Assembly: GCA_022702705.1 (NCBI GenBank)
Contig: CM040427.1
Coordinates: forward strand, 77,863,283 to 77,927,282
Source of the DNA: Papilionanthe hookeriana x Papilionanthe teres
Taxonomy: Eukaryota > Streptophyta > Magnoliopsida > Asparagales > Orchidaceae
Length of the DNA stretch: 64,000 bases
Reading direction: 5' to 3'
The position numbers and the translations under genes were made by a program. The notes below the pieces were generated by a model. It worked only from the letters and a program-made list of their open reading frames with translations, was not told the DNA's origin and searched no databases. Positions 1 to 11,645 of the stretch are shown in pieces. The stretch's first letter is position 1; the number at the start of each line of letters is the position of its first letter.

Positions 1-2
1 GA

Positions 3-164
3 AAAATTAAAGTGAATTTGATAAATCTGTGGAAGAGGAATGCTATGATTGCTAAGGATTCATCTGATGAATTCCCATATCGTCCCTTGTACAATCTGTT
101 TGTGTATCGTCAATCTCTGGGAGATATCAGAGGAGATGATAGTTCAGAGACTGATGAGGTGTAG
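3..164 (+). pseudogene. C-terminal tail of an unrecognised retroelement ORF (partial at left edge)
   Basis: An open frame enters from the left edge and ends at a TAG at 162-164. It has an acidic tail and a FPYRPLYN motif. The end of the interrupted ORF near 30640-30669 also has a PYRP motif followed by an Asp/Glu/Thr-rich tail, so this may be the tail of a related copy. That link rests on a short resemblance. No catalytic motif is visible, and its position just upstream of an Athila-like ORF suggests it belongs to the same kind of element. Confidence 0.3.
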
Positions 165-1017
165 TGACTCTGCTTAGTATTTATTATTTGGTATTTCTAT
201 GCTTTGGTGTGTTTAGTGTTGACTTGCTTTACTTTGTAGTATGTTTTTGAACTTGTTATGCTTGAATTCTGTGTTGGTGCTTAGTTTTCAGTGTTAGAGT
301 ATCGTAGTGTGTTTGTAACGCTGACTATCTGTGGCTGGATGAACTTATTTGGTGAATGCTTAAGTGTGTAAGTTTGTAGCATGGATTTTATATATTAAAG
401 TGATGTTTTGTGTTGTTTGTGTAAGTTTGATGTTAGTTAGTTGCTTACTTGATGAAATAGATGCTTAAAGAGGCTATTGATGCGATAGCAGAACGTTGAA
501 ACGATCAAAAATTACGAAAAATTTTCAGACCCAAAAATTGTACTGGAGCTGTCGGTGCCCAAATACAGAGAGTTGGGCCTTTTTAATTTAAATAGAGTGC
601 CGCCGGCGCCCAAACCAGCGCCGCCGGCTGCCAAGTACAGAAAAGGGCTAAACCCCTCTAAAATCGTGATTTTTGCCCTGAGACCCGTAAATCTAGTCAT
701 TTCCTTCGTCTTCTTCCTCCAGCTTTCACAAAAATTAGATCTAGGGCTTTCTAGATCAAGGATTTAGAGCATTTTCAAACCTTTTTGAGAGTGGATCTAG
801 ACTTCTCTTGGCAAGAGATTAACTTTAAACTAATTATTTTATATTTTCACCATGAGAATTTCTCACATTGTTTGGAACCAAAATTGGAAATTTTTGAAGA
901 TAATTTGGGATTTTCCATGATGATTTAAGCTCTTATTTACTTAGATTTGCTTTAGGAGTTTCCCACATTGTGATTTTGGAATTTATCAGATTTTATTGCA
1001 AATTTTTAGAATTCCAT
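165..1017. other. Noncoding stretch between two retroelement ORFs
   Basis: T-rich noncoding sequence up to about 540, then a GC-rich module (545-640), then a leader before the ATG at 1018. I see no convincing gene. A TATA-like TTTAAATAG lies at about 587-595 inside the GC-rich module. It might serve a subgenomic promoter for the downstream ORF, but nothing else supports that. Confidence 0.4.
545..640 (+). promoter_or_regulatory. GC-rich module with two GCC-box cores, homologous to the U3 module of LTR A
   Basis: The order TCGG-GCC, CAGAGAGTT, AT-rich spacer, TGCCGCC, CCAGCGCCGCCGG is shared with 32165-32250 in LTR A. GCCGCC occurs at 599-604 and 620-625. GCCGCC is the core of the GCC-box bound by plant ERF factors (established knowledge). 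Function here is inferred. It is odd that the module lies ahead of the internal ORF rather than in a visible LTR. Confidence 0.45.
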
Positions 1018-1545
1018 ATGGCTCTTATAACAAACAAAGGCAAGAGGAAGTTAGATTTTAATGAAGATAAATTTGTTAATGTGAAAGTACAGTTTCGTTT
1101 CAATATTGTCCTGCATAATAAAAAGTGTATACAAGATCGGGCTTTTGAATGTCCGGGCGGATCTATTGAGCAGTTGATTTCTGATAGAAATTGGGAAAGA
1201 TTTTGTTATTTGACTGTTATTGCTATTATGGGCACTATGCGAGAATTTTATGCAAATCTGCCATGGTCCGAAACGGAATATGGGCTAGTTCGAGGAAAAA
1301 TGGAGAATTTACCCCTCAACATATTAATGATTTTTATCAGTTACAGGGGGTGAGGTTTTGTGAATATAAGAATTTTGATATGCAGGAGGTGTATATGAAA
1401 GAAGTGATTGCTTTTCTGACTGGCGGAAGAGGAGAGTGGAAAGCAAAACAAAAACATATGATTAGTTTCTCTGCTTCTAAGTTAAATGTAGCTTCTAAAG
1501 CATGACACTATTTCATCTCTGCAAGATGGTGCGACTTTTTTAATT
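1018..1545 (+). pseudogene. Athila-associated 'putative plant transposon protein' ORF, N-terminal part
   Basis: The frame starts at ATG 1018, in a good context after a stop-rich leader. It encodes the pattern seen in the 'putative plant transposon protein' domain: EFYAN, then VRGK, then an IN-x-FYQL segment. A frameshift in the A-run near 1296-1300 moves VRGK and the following GEFTPQHIN segment into different frames. At 1503-1505 a TGA replaces an expected Trp codon before HYFISAR. The frame then meets the solo LTR at 1546 and resumes at 3154. This ORF follows pol in Athila-type elements; its biochemical role is not known to me. The continuation lies at 3154-3410 and 30295-30669. Confidence 0.65.
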
Positions 1546-3153
1546 TGCCAAAATTTAGGAACTCAGATTTATATTTATATTTATTTAGATTTTCAAAATG
1601 AGTCACACAATTAACACAAGTATACATATCGCTCAAGTAATAAAAAGTTCTAATGGAGTCCTAGATATCGATTCCACAGTGAGGCAATTAATTTCAAGGC
1701 GTAGCACAAAAATCACTATTCAAATCACAACACAATTGCAAGTAATTTTGATTTTTGAAATAGACGCAAACAGTAAAAGTTAATATTACTACTAAAGTAC
1801 GCAATAACAAGTTAAACTAACACAAAAAACTAAATTTATAACTAAACACAGTTGCAAGAAAGAGTCTTCCTCCTTTTCAATGTTAATGTGTTGATTATTG
1901 TGATATAGATCAGTGATGCAAATGTATTATGCCAAATAGAAGCAATCCTATTCTTTACCCATATTTCAGCGTATAAAAAAAATTGGCTAGTCTTAAATTT
2001 AGTCCCTAAATTTAGTCCCCAAATCCGTGGCTAGGTTAGGAGGATACTGGCTCTCACTCCAAAGCTCTCACTTCCCTTCCCCTGAAGGCTAACTCTCTTT
2101 GGTTTCCAAATCTTAAGACCAAATTGGAGATTTTAGTCTGTCACTCTAAAATCTCCAATTCTACGTCCATCAAAGTATATTTTCTTATTTATTTGCACTC
2201 AACCCCCATGAATTACGTTCCTAATTTACGGACATCGAATATGATCTTCACTTAAGTCGTGGAACTCATAATCCTTTCGAAACATACGTTTCCCAACAAG
2301 TTTTAACAATTCAATTGGTCAGATCAAAAAGTAAATAAAGTTCTAAGTGAAAAGATCATCACAAATTATCCATAATTAATCGACACATCATTTTCATTTC
2401 ACAACATCAACACATCACATGAGAAGGAGAAAGACAAAGAAATCTACTCAAGAATCATGAGGAAAGGATGACACAACATGGATTATATATATAAAAGCAA
2501 TGTCATACAATTAGAGTAAAGAAAAGACTACTTATCTCAAACTCTTCCCCAAGTGAATCTCAAGGAATTCCTTTGAATACTCTTCTTTCTTTACAACAAC
2601 ACATAATTCTCTCTTTAGAATAGTAAGGAAAAAGAAATCTCTCACTTTCCCTCTTCTCCTACACTCTTTGGAAGAGAATTTACAAACCCTAGATCACTCT
2701 CTCTAAACTTTCCTAACACTCTCTACTCTACCACTCACTAAACACTCACACCCCCTTTGAAATCTCTCCCAAAAGTGTTTTAAATTCGGCCATAACCGCT
2801 TTTCCAAGAGTTTTGCATGCATCCCTCCAAAATCTGTCCAAATACATTGAATCTAGTTTGAAATCGGGATAGGGTACGGTTCGGCACTGAATAGGGCACC
2901 GTTCGACGTTATTTCCGCCATTTAGACAATAACTCTCTGGAAACGAGCGTGGTTTGACACTGGATAGGGCGTCGTTCGGCGCCAGTTCAACTTTTACACT
3001 TTGGCTCCTTTTTGTTCCAAATTTGCTCCTTTTTGCTTCCTTTTGTTCCAAAGGCCTCTAATCACTGTACCTGCATGAAATCATGAAAAATATCTTCCTT
3101 TAAAGTACAATATCATAAAAAACAGGTATAAAATAGATAGTAATAAGCTATCA
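1546..3153 (-). mobile_element. Solo LTR (A') of the Athila-like family inserted in the ORF
   Basis: In minus orientation it starts TGATAGCTTATT and ends TTTTGGCA. It shows the block seen at the start of the other Athila-like LTRs here (ATATTGTACTTTAAA, then TGCAGGTA) and the downstream block matching LTR A near 33060-33120. AATT flanks both sides (1542-1545 and 3154-3157), a short target duplication. Removing one copy restores the host reading frame. There is no internal region, so this is a solo LTR left by recombination. A GC-rich stretch at about 2865-2995 is the equivalent of the other LTRs' GC module. The 83- to 101-codon open frames inside it are chance. Confidence 0.75.
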
Positions 3154-3410
3154 AATTTTCAGTGGATCACGAGATTACTACTTTCATATCACCACAGTGA
3201 AGCTACAACGGATAGAACAATTCTAAATTATTGTATTCAGACCATGAAGAAGATTAATATTGGATCTATCATCTACAATAACATTCAGACTATTGCTAGA
3301 GGAGAAACTACTGGTGGATTAGGACATTCTACCCTGATTTATTCACTGTGTGCACAGTCTGGAGTTAAGTTTGATAGTTCTGAAGAGGTAGCCATACTAC
3401 TGAGACCTAT
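3154..3410 (+). pseudogene. Middle part of the Athila-associated ORF
   Basis: The frame resumes right after the solo LTR with QWITRLLLSYHHSE, then the INIGSIIYNNI segment and an LGHSTLIYSLC-x-x-SGV segment, all typical of the 'putative plant transposon protein' domain. It is in phase with the upstream part once one AATT is removed. It stops at 3410, where the Ogre element is inserted, and continues at 30295 in the same frame. Confidence 0.65.
3406..3410. repeat. Target-site duplication CCTAT, left copy
   Basis: CCTAT lies immediately before the LTR start TGTCGGCATA. The same five bases follow the far LTR end at 30290-30294. Removing one copy restores the host ORF across the insertion. Confidence 0.93.
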
Positions 3411-3833
3411 TGTCGGCATATTTTTAGGTTGTGTGTTGTATTTTGAAAAGGGGTCGCCTAACAGAAATTGTCGGCGAATTTTAGATTTTAAATTTAATTT
3501 AGATATAGATATAAATTTAGAAAGAAGCATTTGATTTTTTGAAAATAGTTTTAAGTTTGAAAATTTTAAGATATGAAATCAAACCGATCTCACATCCCAA
3601 ATAATTTATATAAACGAGCACCACACCAAAAATCGTGTATCTGTCCCGAAGAATAGACACACTGCTTGATGATGGGGCTTGATTAAATAAACTAGAAGAT
3701 TTGTGACATCCGTTTGGTCTGCGAACCAATTTTATAAGCCGACAAGTTCCTCTGCTTAATATAAAGAAATTAAGCAGGGTTACTCGGGTTCTTAAAGTTC
3801 CCTATAAGGGCAAGCCTCTATAGTTAATTACAT

Positions 3834-3857
3834 CTTAAATGACGGGAATCATTTAAG
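3834..3857 (-). promoter_or_regulatory. U5 stem-loop of the Ogre LTR (3' LTR copy)
   Basis: Arms CTTAAATGA and TCATTTAAG form nine perfect pairs around a six-base loop. The flanks (TTTTCTTAAA upstream and AAGATGTAATTAACTATAGA downstream in sense) are shared with the other Ogre family at 50519-50567, where the distal stem bases differ but still pair. The copy in the 5' LTR is at 23415-23438. Confidence 0.6.
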
Positions 3858-6800
3858 AAAACTCTCGATAATGATCAGTGGTTTTGCTCTCCAGAATTTC
3901 AAAGTTTAAGGTTTTCAAAGGATTGGATTTTGGAAATTTCAAAAGGGATTAGCTCAAATTTGGAACAGTTTATTTTAAGAGTCTAATGGAAGAGAGATAA
4001 GAGAAGCTGAGGATCCAAGAAGAATCTTGGCAACTTCCCAAACTATCCTATTATTTGGTTTCAATTTGAGAGTTTGTTTAATGTTATAATCCTGCCAGTT
4101 TTAATTAATTAGGACTTATACTTGCATGATATAATCACACAAATAGCCTCGAAGATGTGAGGGTTTATGTCGTACTAAACGACTACCTCGGAGTCCTAAG
4201 ACCGGTTAGGGCTTAATTTGCATAGCATGATTATACAAATGCCTAACGAAAAGTTGAGGATTTATGTTGCATTAGGCAAACCACCTCGAGATCCTATGGC
4301 TTTGTTATTTAGAACTAGGAAACGTTTTCTTTGGAGAGACTTAAGTTTTGCTGACGACGATGGCCGTGCTGCCCACTATGCTCCAAGCTGTTTTGGTTTT
4401 AGAAAGTGAAAATCAGGAGATGAGAGAAGTGTTTTGGTTTAGAAAAGTCTTAAAGTCCAAATGTCTTTAATGTTTTATTAGGGGAATCTTAAAGTTGATT
4501 ATAACAACACCGGTTAAGATCCCACGGTTCCATCATTCGGGCACCTTTATTTTTATCGGATTCACTTAGTCCAGATGAATTTGCTAAACTCAACTGAATG
4601 AGTTCCAAACTTTCATTTAGACCGTGGGAAATCCCGTTAGCAACACGTAGGTTACATCATCCGAGGTATTCCCGATCATCCAACAAGACGTTTTAATTTA
4701 GTTATAGTTATAGTTTTGCGTTCTGTTTGTGATTAAATTTTGAGTTGTTTTATATTTTGAAATGTTGTGGCGGTGAATTTTATCTTGTTGTGACTTTTAA
4801 TTTAGTTTTGGGTTTTATTTTTGTGGCTATCCTAAAGGTTTCAGTTTTCATGCAGGGTGTCAATCTTGTTTAATATGCAAGAAAAGTAAAGTGCAGTGCA
4901 GGTAAGTAAATAAATTGCAATAAAATAAAAGCGTACCTGGAGGGTCTTCTCGTCATTTCCAAGCTGCACTTAAAACACATGTTAAGGCATTTATATATTT
5001 GCAACAAGTACCTAGGTAAAGCTAAGGAAAGGTTCTGGTTGTCTACCAAAATCCTAATCCTATTGCTAGTCAATCCCTATGACGTCTAGGTTCTTGTGTT
5101 TTATTAAGGATGATTTTCTTCACCAAAGAACAATTAAATTCAATTGTTCTTCTAAAATATTTCATCATATTGAGAAAGTGTTTAGGACAAATCCTGACCA
5201 TCTTTTCAACATTTCTGAGATTATTTCGAGTACAAACGAATTTCTTTGTTTAAGTGAACCAATCATCCAAGAATTCAATTAAATTTTGCTTCTTGCTCAG
5301 TGAATTAGGATGTTTGATTATCCTATGAGTGGAGTGACATTTCACTTAATGCTCCATTTAAGAGTTATGATAACGAAAGCCTTTAACGGCAAATTAATTT
5401 ATTAAAGATTTTAATGATTTAAAATTGGAATTGATGATTTAAAGTGGTTTAATTTAGTTATGAAATTTTAATAATTTTAAGTTTGGAATAGTGTTCAAGT
5501 TGTTTTAATTTAATTAAATCCTTACATTTTAAATGATCTCAATGTATTAGATTAATTTGGGTTGAAAGAGGTGTTTAGATTATTCAATTTAGATTTTAAT
5601 GATTTAATTTTAATTTAATTGAAATATTTTAAGTTAATTTTTAATTGGTTTGATTTTTAATTATGAATTATTTTTTAGGTTGATTTTAATGTTTCAAGTT
5701 TGTTTTAAATTTGCTTTCAAGTGATCTTTGAAATTAATTTTTAATGTTTTAAATTTATTTCAATTTGATTATCAAGTTATTCAATGTTTTAAGTTTTAAT
5801 TTAATAAGGGTTACTCTTTTTCTTTTAATTATTTAATTTATTAATTTTAATTATCACTTTAAATTTAATTAAAAGCTCAATATTATTAAAGTGATTCATT
5901 TAGGGATTTTAACTTAAGTGATTATAGTCTCCCTAAATTATATCCCCATTTTAGTAATTTAACTTTCAATTAATCTTCCAAAATTTAAATTATTTAATTA
6001 ATTAAGGTTTCATTTTTTTTTATTATTAGAAATGATTAATGGGTTCCTACCATTTTATTTCCTAAAGTTTCAATCATCTAAGAGAAAATGAAGATCAAAT
6101 ATTTTACCCTCCATTTTGATTAAACCTAAAGTTTTAATTAGGGGTTAAAATTCTTAATTACTATTATGCCTTTTTAAGCCTAATTATTTCATAACTCATC
6201 AAATTGAGCTCAAATGAGCTTGAAATTTTTATGTCACTTACATTAGAGGAGAAAATGTGATTTTTCTATTTTTAATTTACTTAATATAATTATTTTAATG
6301 AAAAATAGGGATTTTTAATGGAAATTCAACAACATGACCAAGGCAAGGTTTCTGTCCTTAAGAAAATTATGGGATGTCCCTATTGACCAGAGGACCACTT
6401 GGACCAATTTTGATGATTTTTCAAATTATATTTTATTTATTATGATTATTTTGAGTTTTGGAGTGTTAATTAATTGTAAAATTAAATTAAATTTGAAAAA
6501 TGGATTTTATATTTTTCTTAAATCTCTCGACCTCAAGAAACTCGAGAGAAATAAATTTTATAATTTTCTGGTTTTTCTTTGATTTATCAGAATTAATTTA
6601 GTGAAAAGGTTAAAAAAATACATTTTTAATATTAAAAATTGTTTTAAGGCTTTAAAATTAAATATCTTAACCTAGAGACTTAGGAAAAATATTTGGTTTG
6701 TTCCTAAGTGATTAGGAGTCAAAATATGACATTTTTGTGATTTTTATTATTTTTTAATTATTAAAATATTAAAATAAGGTAGAAAATGAAAATTTTTGAA

Positions 6801-7559
6801 AAATTCCAATTTTAATCTTCTTAGACTCTTCGATATCGTAGAAGTCCCAAAACCAATTTGGTGAATTTTTGAAATGTATTTTTGGAGTTATGAATTTTTA
6901 TAGTTTAATTTTGGTCATGTTACTTAATTAGTCTATTTAGTGGGGTTAATCACCTCCAATTGATCTCAAATTTTTATGTGAGGTCCCTCGGATCCTAAAG
7001 ACCAGTGGAGAATTGATTTCAAGTTATTTTGATGTATGGTTAACCCAAATTAATTAAAATTCAGTTTTGCGTATTTAGGCCAATTAGGGTTATTCTTAAT
7101 GAATTAACTCAAAATACATTTTTCCTAGGGTCCTCTGGTTCTAAGATACCTCCCCAAATTTTCATAGAATTTATTGAACAACATGCTAATTATGGGAATT
7201 AAAATTCCAAAACAGAGATATAAACTTAAAAAATACATAACTTGCCATAGAGATGACCCCTGACCTTGGAAAATTCAGGGAATGTTTCAAAAAACAGAGG
7301 CTACAAAAGCCCTATGGTCTCATGCCATGGTAAATTGTATGCATGTATGGAGAATTAAAATACTGAAAACAGTAAATAATTAATGAAAAATAAAATATTA
7401 ATCAAAATAACTTAATTCTTTTTCCACATTATTCTCATCTGTTCACTGAGCAAGAGGGTATTTTTATTTTATTTTTGTGATTTTTCTACACAAAGTTATG
7501 GATTTTCTAAGTTCTGGGTATTTAATTACTTCAGAAAATAGAGATTTTTCTACTTGTCC

Positions 7560-8030
7560 ACGCGGCGCCGCGTCAACCTTGGCAGCTCCGAAGCCCTACG
7601 TGTCGCGCTCCTATTCGACGCCACCACCTGAGTCAGCAGCCACGCGTCCCGCGGTCCTGTTCCGTCTTCTGATCCGACGCGATCTGCACCGTCCATTCGA
7701 TACACGCTCAATCCAACGGCAGCTGGTCATCGTCTCCGACTGGTGTGTCACGAGAGCCATCCACACTCAAACCCTAAGATCTCTCTCATTTCTTAACGGA
7801 TTTTTGTGTTCTTATGCTCTATGGATTCGTCTTGAGGAGACGAACACATCCATACGGTTTACATGCTATGAAATTGATTCAAATGAAATGGAGAATTCAC
7901 GAAGCTCGGAGGGAGAAGTGATCCATACCTTGGCTTTGGAAGTGAAGCTTCGATCGAGAGTTGTGGCACCTTCGATTGCACCCCGGAAGCTCCGGATGAA
8001 GTCTGCGGCTCCGGGAATTTCCTAGGTACA
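7560..8030. other. GC-rich island in the transcribed part of the Ogre LTR
   Basis: A sharp GC island in an AT-rich LTR. It includes the perfect 14-bp palindrome ACGCGGCGCCGCGT (7560-7573) and, on the minus strand, TGGACGGTGCAGAT. The latter is two mismatches from TGGACGGCGCGGAT in the other Ogre-type LTR (45200-45213). The second copy lies at about 27170-27640. It falls downstream of the TATA-like box, so in R or U5. Function unknown. Confidence 0.45.
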
Positions 8031-8343
8031 AAAATGACCAAGGCCGATTTCAAACCTTAGACTCTGGAAGCAATGGCTAGCCTGGTGAGGGGACTTTTGC
8101 TGGGGAAATTCTTCTCTACCTCTGGTGAAGTTGTGGGAGAAGTTAATTTGGATTTGGTGGAGTTTCAAGGGATGTCCTGTTCTGGGCTGAGAATTGAGCT
8201 CCAAAATTGAGCTCAATCAGTGGAAATTGGGGCAGGAAGACGGTGGAGATGAGTTGCTCTGGCTAGGGGAAGCTCTGTGAGGAGTTTGGTGAAGTTCTGT
8301 GATGGTTGATTTTAGCCAACCTTTTGGCCGAGAGGAATGGCTG

Positions 8344-8352
8344 GTTTAAATA
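8344..8352 (-). promoter_or_regulatory. TATA-like box of the Ogre 3' LTR
   Basis: Minus-strand CTATTTAAA, conserved in the other LTR at 27957-27966. It puts U3 at about 1.5 kb here and 2.3 kb in the undeleted 5' LTR, comparable to 2.5 kb in the second Ogre family. The transcription start is inferred, not visible. Confidence 0.5.
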
Positions 8353-9842
8353 GACATGGTTAGGGGCTTCCCAGTGGCAATTGAGGGATGGGATTTGTCG
8401 CTAGGGGAGTAGAGGAAGAGCTGTGGTGGCCGATTAGGATGGGGCGGCTCGACGGTGAAATTTGAATTTTGAATCCATTTAGACCTCTCGGCCATGGCGT
8501 TTTCCGGTGGCTCGGTGGTCGGCCGGCCAGCGTCAAGTCACTGTTCTGATCAGGGAGGTCAGTGATTGAGACTTGTGAGCTCAATTGTCCAATGCCATGT
8601 GTAAAGGGGCTGAATTGAAGGGAATGGAGAAAGGCTTAATTTTGGTCCTATTTGGTCAACCCATAATTTTAGGCATGGTGCACCACCCAAGGCCTGGTTT
8701 TGGGCTGAAAAGAGTCCTTTGGGTCAGCCAAGAGAAGGTGGTGAGGTCCCCATCAAAATTGTTTATAAGTTAATTTTAGGTTAGGTTGTAGCATAAATAA
8801 GGTTAAAAAGGCTTAATGAAGGCTTAGGAAAGGCTCCCCACTTCTTGCCATAAATGACTAGGTGAGGTGTCAAAACTCTCATGGCTTCATATGGCTTGTA
8901 AATGAGTCACATTTGGCTCACATTTGGCTTGTAAAAGGTTGGCTTGTTTCATGAAAAAGGGTTTTAGGCATATTTGATGAATTTTTGGGAGATTGTCATG
9001 TGCCTTGATTTAGAATGATTTGATGATCAATTAGAACTTTAGGGATGATATCAATTAAAAAGATGATGAGAGGAAACTTCATGTGGGCTTTGGAATAAGT
9101 CTGGGCTTTTTGAAATCATTTTGGATGGGCTTTTAAAATGGTTTAAGGAAGTGGGCTTTTAGGTTTTGAAATAAATTGATGGATGAAAATTGGTGAGGGG
9201 TTGTGTCAAATAAATGTTGGGATTGGTTTAGGAATGTACCATGAATAATTTGGAACAAGTTTGGGGTGGTTTTGAATTGAATTGGGTTCAATTTAGGCTT
9301 TTTGGTAATGAGGCCAAAGTGGATCAAATTGGGCTAACTTGGGTTAAGGTTGGAAAAATGTTGGGTTCAATTTAGGCTTTTTGGTGGAGCCATGAAGCCA
9401 TATTAAGCTCACAAAAGCCATGAGAGGACTCATTTTAGGCACTCAATATGTTGTTCCTAACCCTCTTAGCTAGGGGCCTAGGGGTCAAGGTCCATCCATA
9501 TGAGTTACCTACATGATTCAGGGAGTCAAATTGGTTAAAGGTAGTTTTAGGGTTTGGAATGTGTGTGTGGGAGTGTGGTGTGTGCAAGCTTACCCTCACC
9601 GCACTGAGCCACCTGGGGTAATCCTAAGGCCAAATAGTCCTATAGGAAACTCATCCTTTAAACCTCCACATTTGTTTTTAACCCTCTAAGTGGCTTAGGG
9701 GTTTACAATCAAACTTGTGGGGTTTGAAGGGAGCCAAGAAGTGTTTGAATTTCTAAGTGATGGGTCCCATTTCTAGTCCTCTAAGATAGTCAAGGAGAAG
9801 CTCTATGGCTAGATCCTAAGTACTAAGAGAGAGAAGAGAAAA

Positions 9843-9863
9843 GACCTCATCAAAATTGAGGTC
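9843..9863. repeat. Terminal palindrome at the U3 end of the Ogre LTR
   Basis: Arms GACCTCA and TGAGGTC (7 + 7 with a 7-base loop) sit four bases inside the LTR end. The same structure lies at the end of the other LTR (about 30265-30285). A degenerate version opens the 8.7-kb LTR at 42153-42177. Confidence 0.6.
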
Positions 9864-9867
9864 AACA

Positions 9868-9887
9868 AATGGACCCCCAATAGGTGT
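9868..9887 (-). promoter_or_regulatory. Polypurine tract of the Ogre element, half of an 18-bp inverted repeat
   Basis: Directly before the 3' LTR the sense strand reads ATTGGGGGTCCATT, a plausible plus-strand primer. The 18 bases 9870-9887 are the exact reverse complement of 22724-22741 in the leader just downstream of the PBS. Confidence 0.75.
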
Positions 9888-10239
9888 GATGTGTTAACTA
9901 AGCACACCGCGTGTATTGGCGTTGACCGAAAAGATCAACAGAACCAACACAGACATCTAAGTGACACACTTAGAACGAAGTATAAAACGATTTCTGCTGG
10001 GGAGTAACAGGTAAACCTCCAAGACTGAAGATCCCTGAACTCTCGCTGGGGAAGAGAAAAGGAGGTAAATTCTAGATCACAAGATCTAGAGAGATTCGAT
10101 TTTAGATTCATTTCAATTTCTGTTTCATGTTTTTAATGTGCGAGTTTGGATTTTGATTTGAGTTTCAATTCCGATTGAAGTTCGATTCAAGATTTATTTC
10201 CAGAAGAATTTCATGGAAATCCTGGATTTGAGGTGAGCA

Positions 10240-11645
10240 CGGAACCTTGGTTCCAACCTCGGGATTTGAAGAGAATTAGAATTTAGGCTCTAGGCTCAAG
10301 AAGAGAGTTGGAATTTGGGCTCTACCCTCAGAATTTGAAAGAGATTTAGAAGTTCGGCTCTAGCCTCGAAGAGAACTGGAAGTTCGGCTCCAGCCTCGGA
10401 AGTTTGAAAGAGAGCTAGAAGTTTGGCTCTAGCCTCGAAGAGAACTAGAAGTTCGGCTCCAGCCTCGGAAGTTTGAAGAGAGCTAGAAGTTCGGCTCTAG
10501 CCTCGAAGAGAATTTGAAGTTCGGATCCAGCCTTGAAAATTTGAAAGAGAGCTACAAGTTCGGCTCTAGCCTTGAAGAGAACTGGAAGTTGGCTCCAGCC
10601 TCGAAAGTTTGAAAGAGAGCTAGAAGTTTGGCTCTAGCCTCGAAGAGAACTGGAAGTTCGGCTCCAGCCTCGAAAATTTGAAAGAGAGCTAGAAGTTCGA
10701 CTCTAGCCTCGAAGAGAACTGGAAGTTCGGCTCCAGCCTCGGAAGTTTGAAAGAGAGCTAGAAGTTCGGCTCTAGCCTCGAAGAGAACTGGAAGTTCGGC
10801 TCCAGCCTCGGAAGTTTTAAAGAGAGCTAGAAGTTCGGCTCTAGCCTCGAAGAGAACTGGAAGTTCGGCTCCAGCCTCGGAAGTTTGAAAGAGAGCTAGA
10901 AGTTCGGCTCTAGCCTCGAAGAGAACTGGAAGTTCGGCTCCGACCTCGAAAATTTGAAAGAGAGCTAGAAGTTCGGTTCTAGCCTCGAAGAGAACCGGAA
11001 GTTGGGCTCCAGCCTCGGAAGTTTGAAAGAGAGCTAGAAGTTCGGCTCTAGCCTCGAAGAGAACTGGAAGTTCGGCTCCAGCCTCGGAAATTTGAAAGAG
11101 AGCTAGAAGTTCGACTCTAGCCTCGAAGAGAACTGGAAGTTAGGCTCCAGTCTCGAAAGTTTGAAAGAGAGCTAGAAGTTCGGCTCTAGCCTCGAAGAGA
11201 ACTGGAAGTTCGGCTCCAGCCTCGGAAGTTTTAAAGAGAGCTAGAAGTTCGGCTCTAGCCTCAAAGAGAACTGGAAGTTCGGCTCCAGTCCTGGAAGTTT
11301 GAAAGAGAGCTAGAAGTTCAGCTCTAGCCTCGAAGAGAACTGGAAGTTTGGCTTCAGCCTCGGAAATTTGAAAGAGAGCTAGAAGTTCGGCTCTAGCCTC
11401 GAAGAGAACTGGAAGTTGGGCTCCGACCTCGAAGTTTGAAAGAGAGCTAGAAGTTTGGCTCTAGTCTCGAAGAGAACTGGAAGTTCGGCTCCCACCTCGG
11501 AAATTTGAAAGAGAGCTAGAAGTTCGGCTCTAGCCTCAAAGAGAACTGGAAGTTCGGCTCCAGCCTCAGAAGTTTGAAAGAGAGCTAGAAGTTCGGCTCT
11601 AGCCTCGAAGAGAACTGGAAGTTTGGCTCTAGCCTCGGAAGTTTG
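10240..11645. repeat. About 20 copies of a 69-bp minisatellite in the Ogre 3' untranslated region
   Basis: Each 69-bp unit contains two similar half-units with a common AGTTCGGC loop. One is flanked by GCTAGA/TCTAGC, the other by CTGGA/TCCAG, so both halves can fold into hairpins. The first copies (10240-10400) are the most diverged. The unit length is a multiple of three but no long frame is open. Tandem arrays in the 3' untranslated region of Tat/Ogre elements are a known source of satellites. Confidence 0.9.

Larger units (their letters stand above)
3411..9867 (-). repeat. Ogre 3' LTR (6,457 bp)
   Basis: Colinear with 22986-30289, but about 0.83 kb shorter because sequence matching about 28970-29800 is missing near 9350-9390. 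In sense orientation it starts TGTTGACCTCA and ends ATGCCGACA. It holds a GC-rich island (about 7560-8030), a TATA-like box (8344-8352), a U5 stem-loop (3834-3857) and long AT-rich stretches. No gene is present. The open frame at 7477-8025 lies antisense over the GC-rich island. Confidence 0.92.

Noticed and set aside
1598..3051. Possible genes at 1598-1783 and 2746-3051
   Set aside because: Both lie inside the solo LTR (1546-3153), which has no coding function.
7477..8025. 182-codon frame, with a 141-codon counterpart at 27108-27533
   Set aside because: Runs antisense to the element across the LTR GC island. The two copies differ by frameshift and no domain is recognisable.
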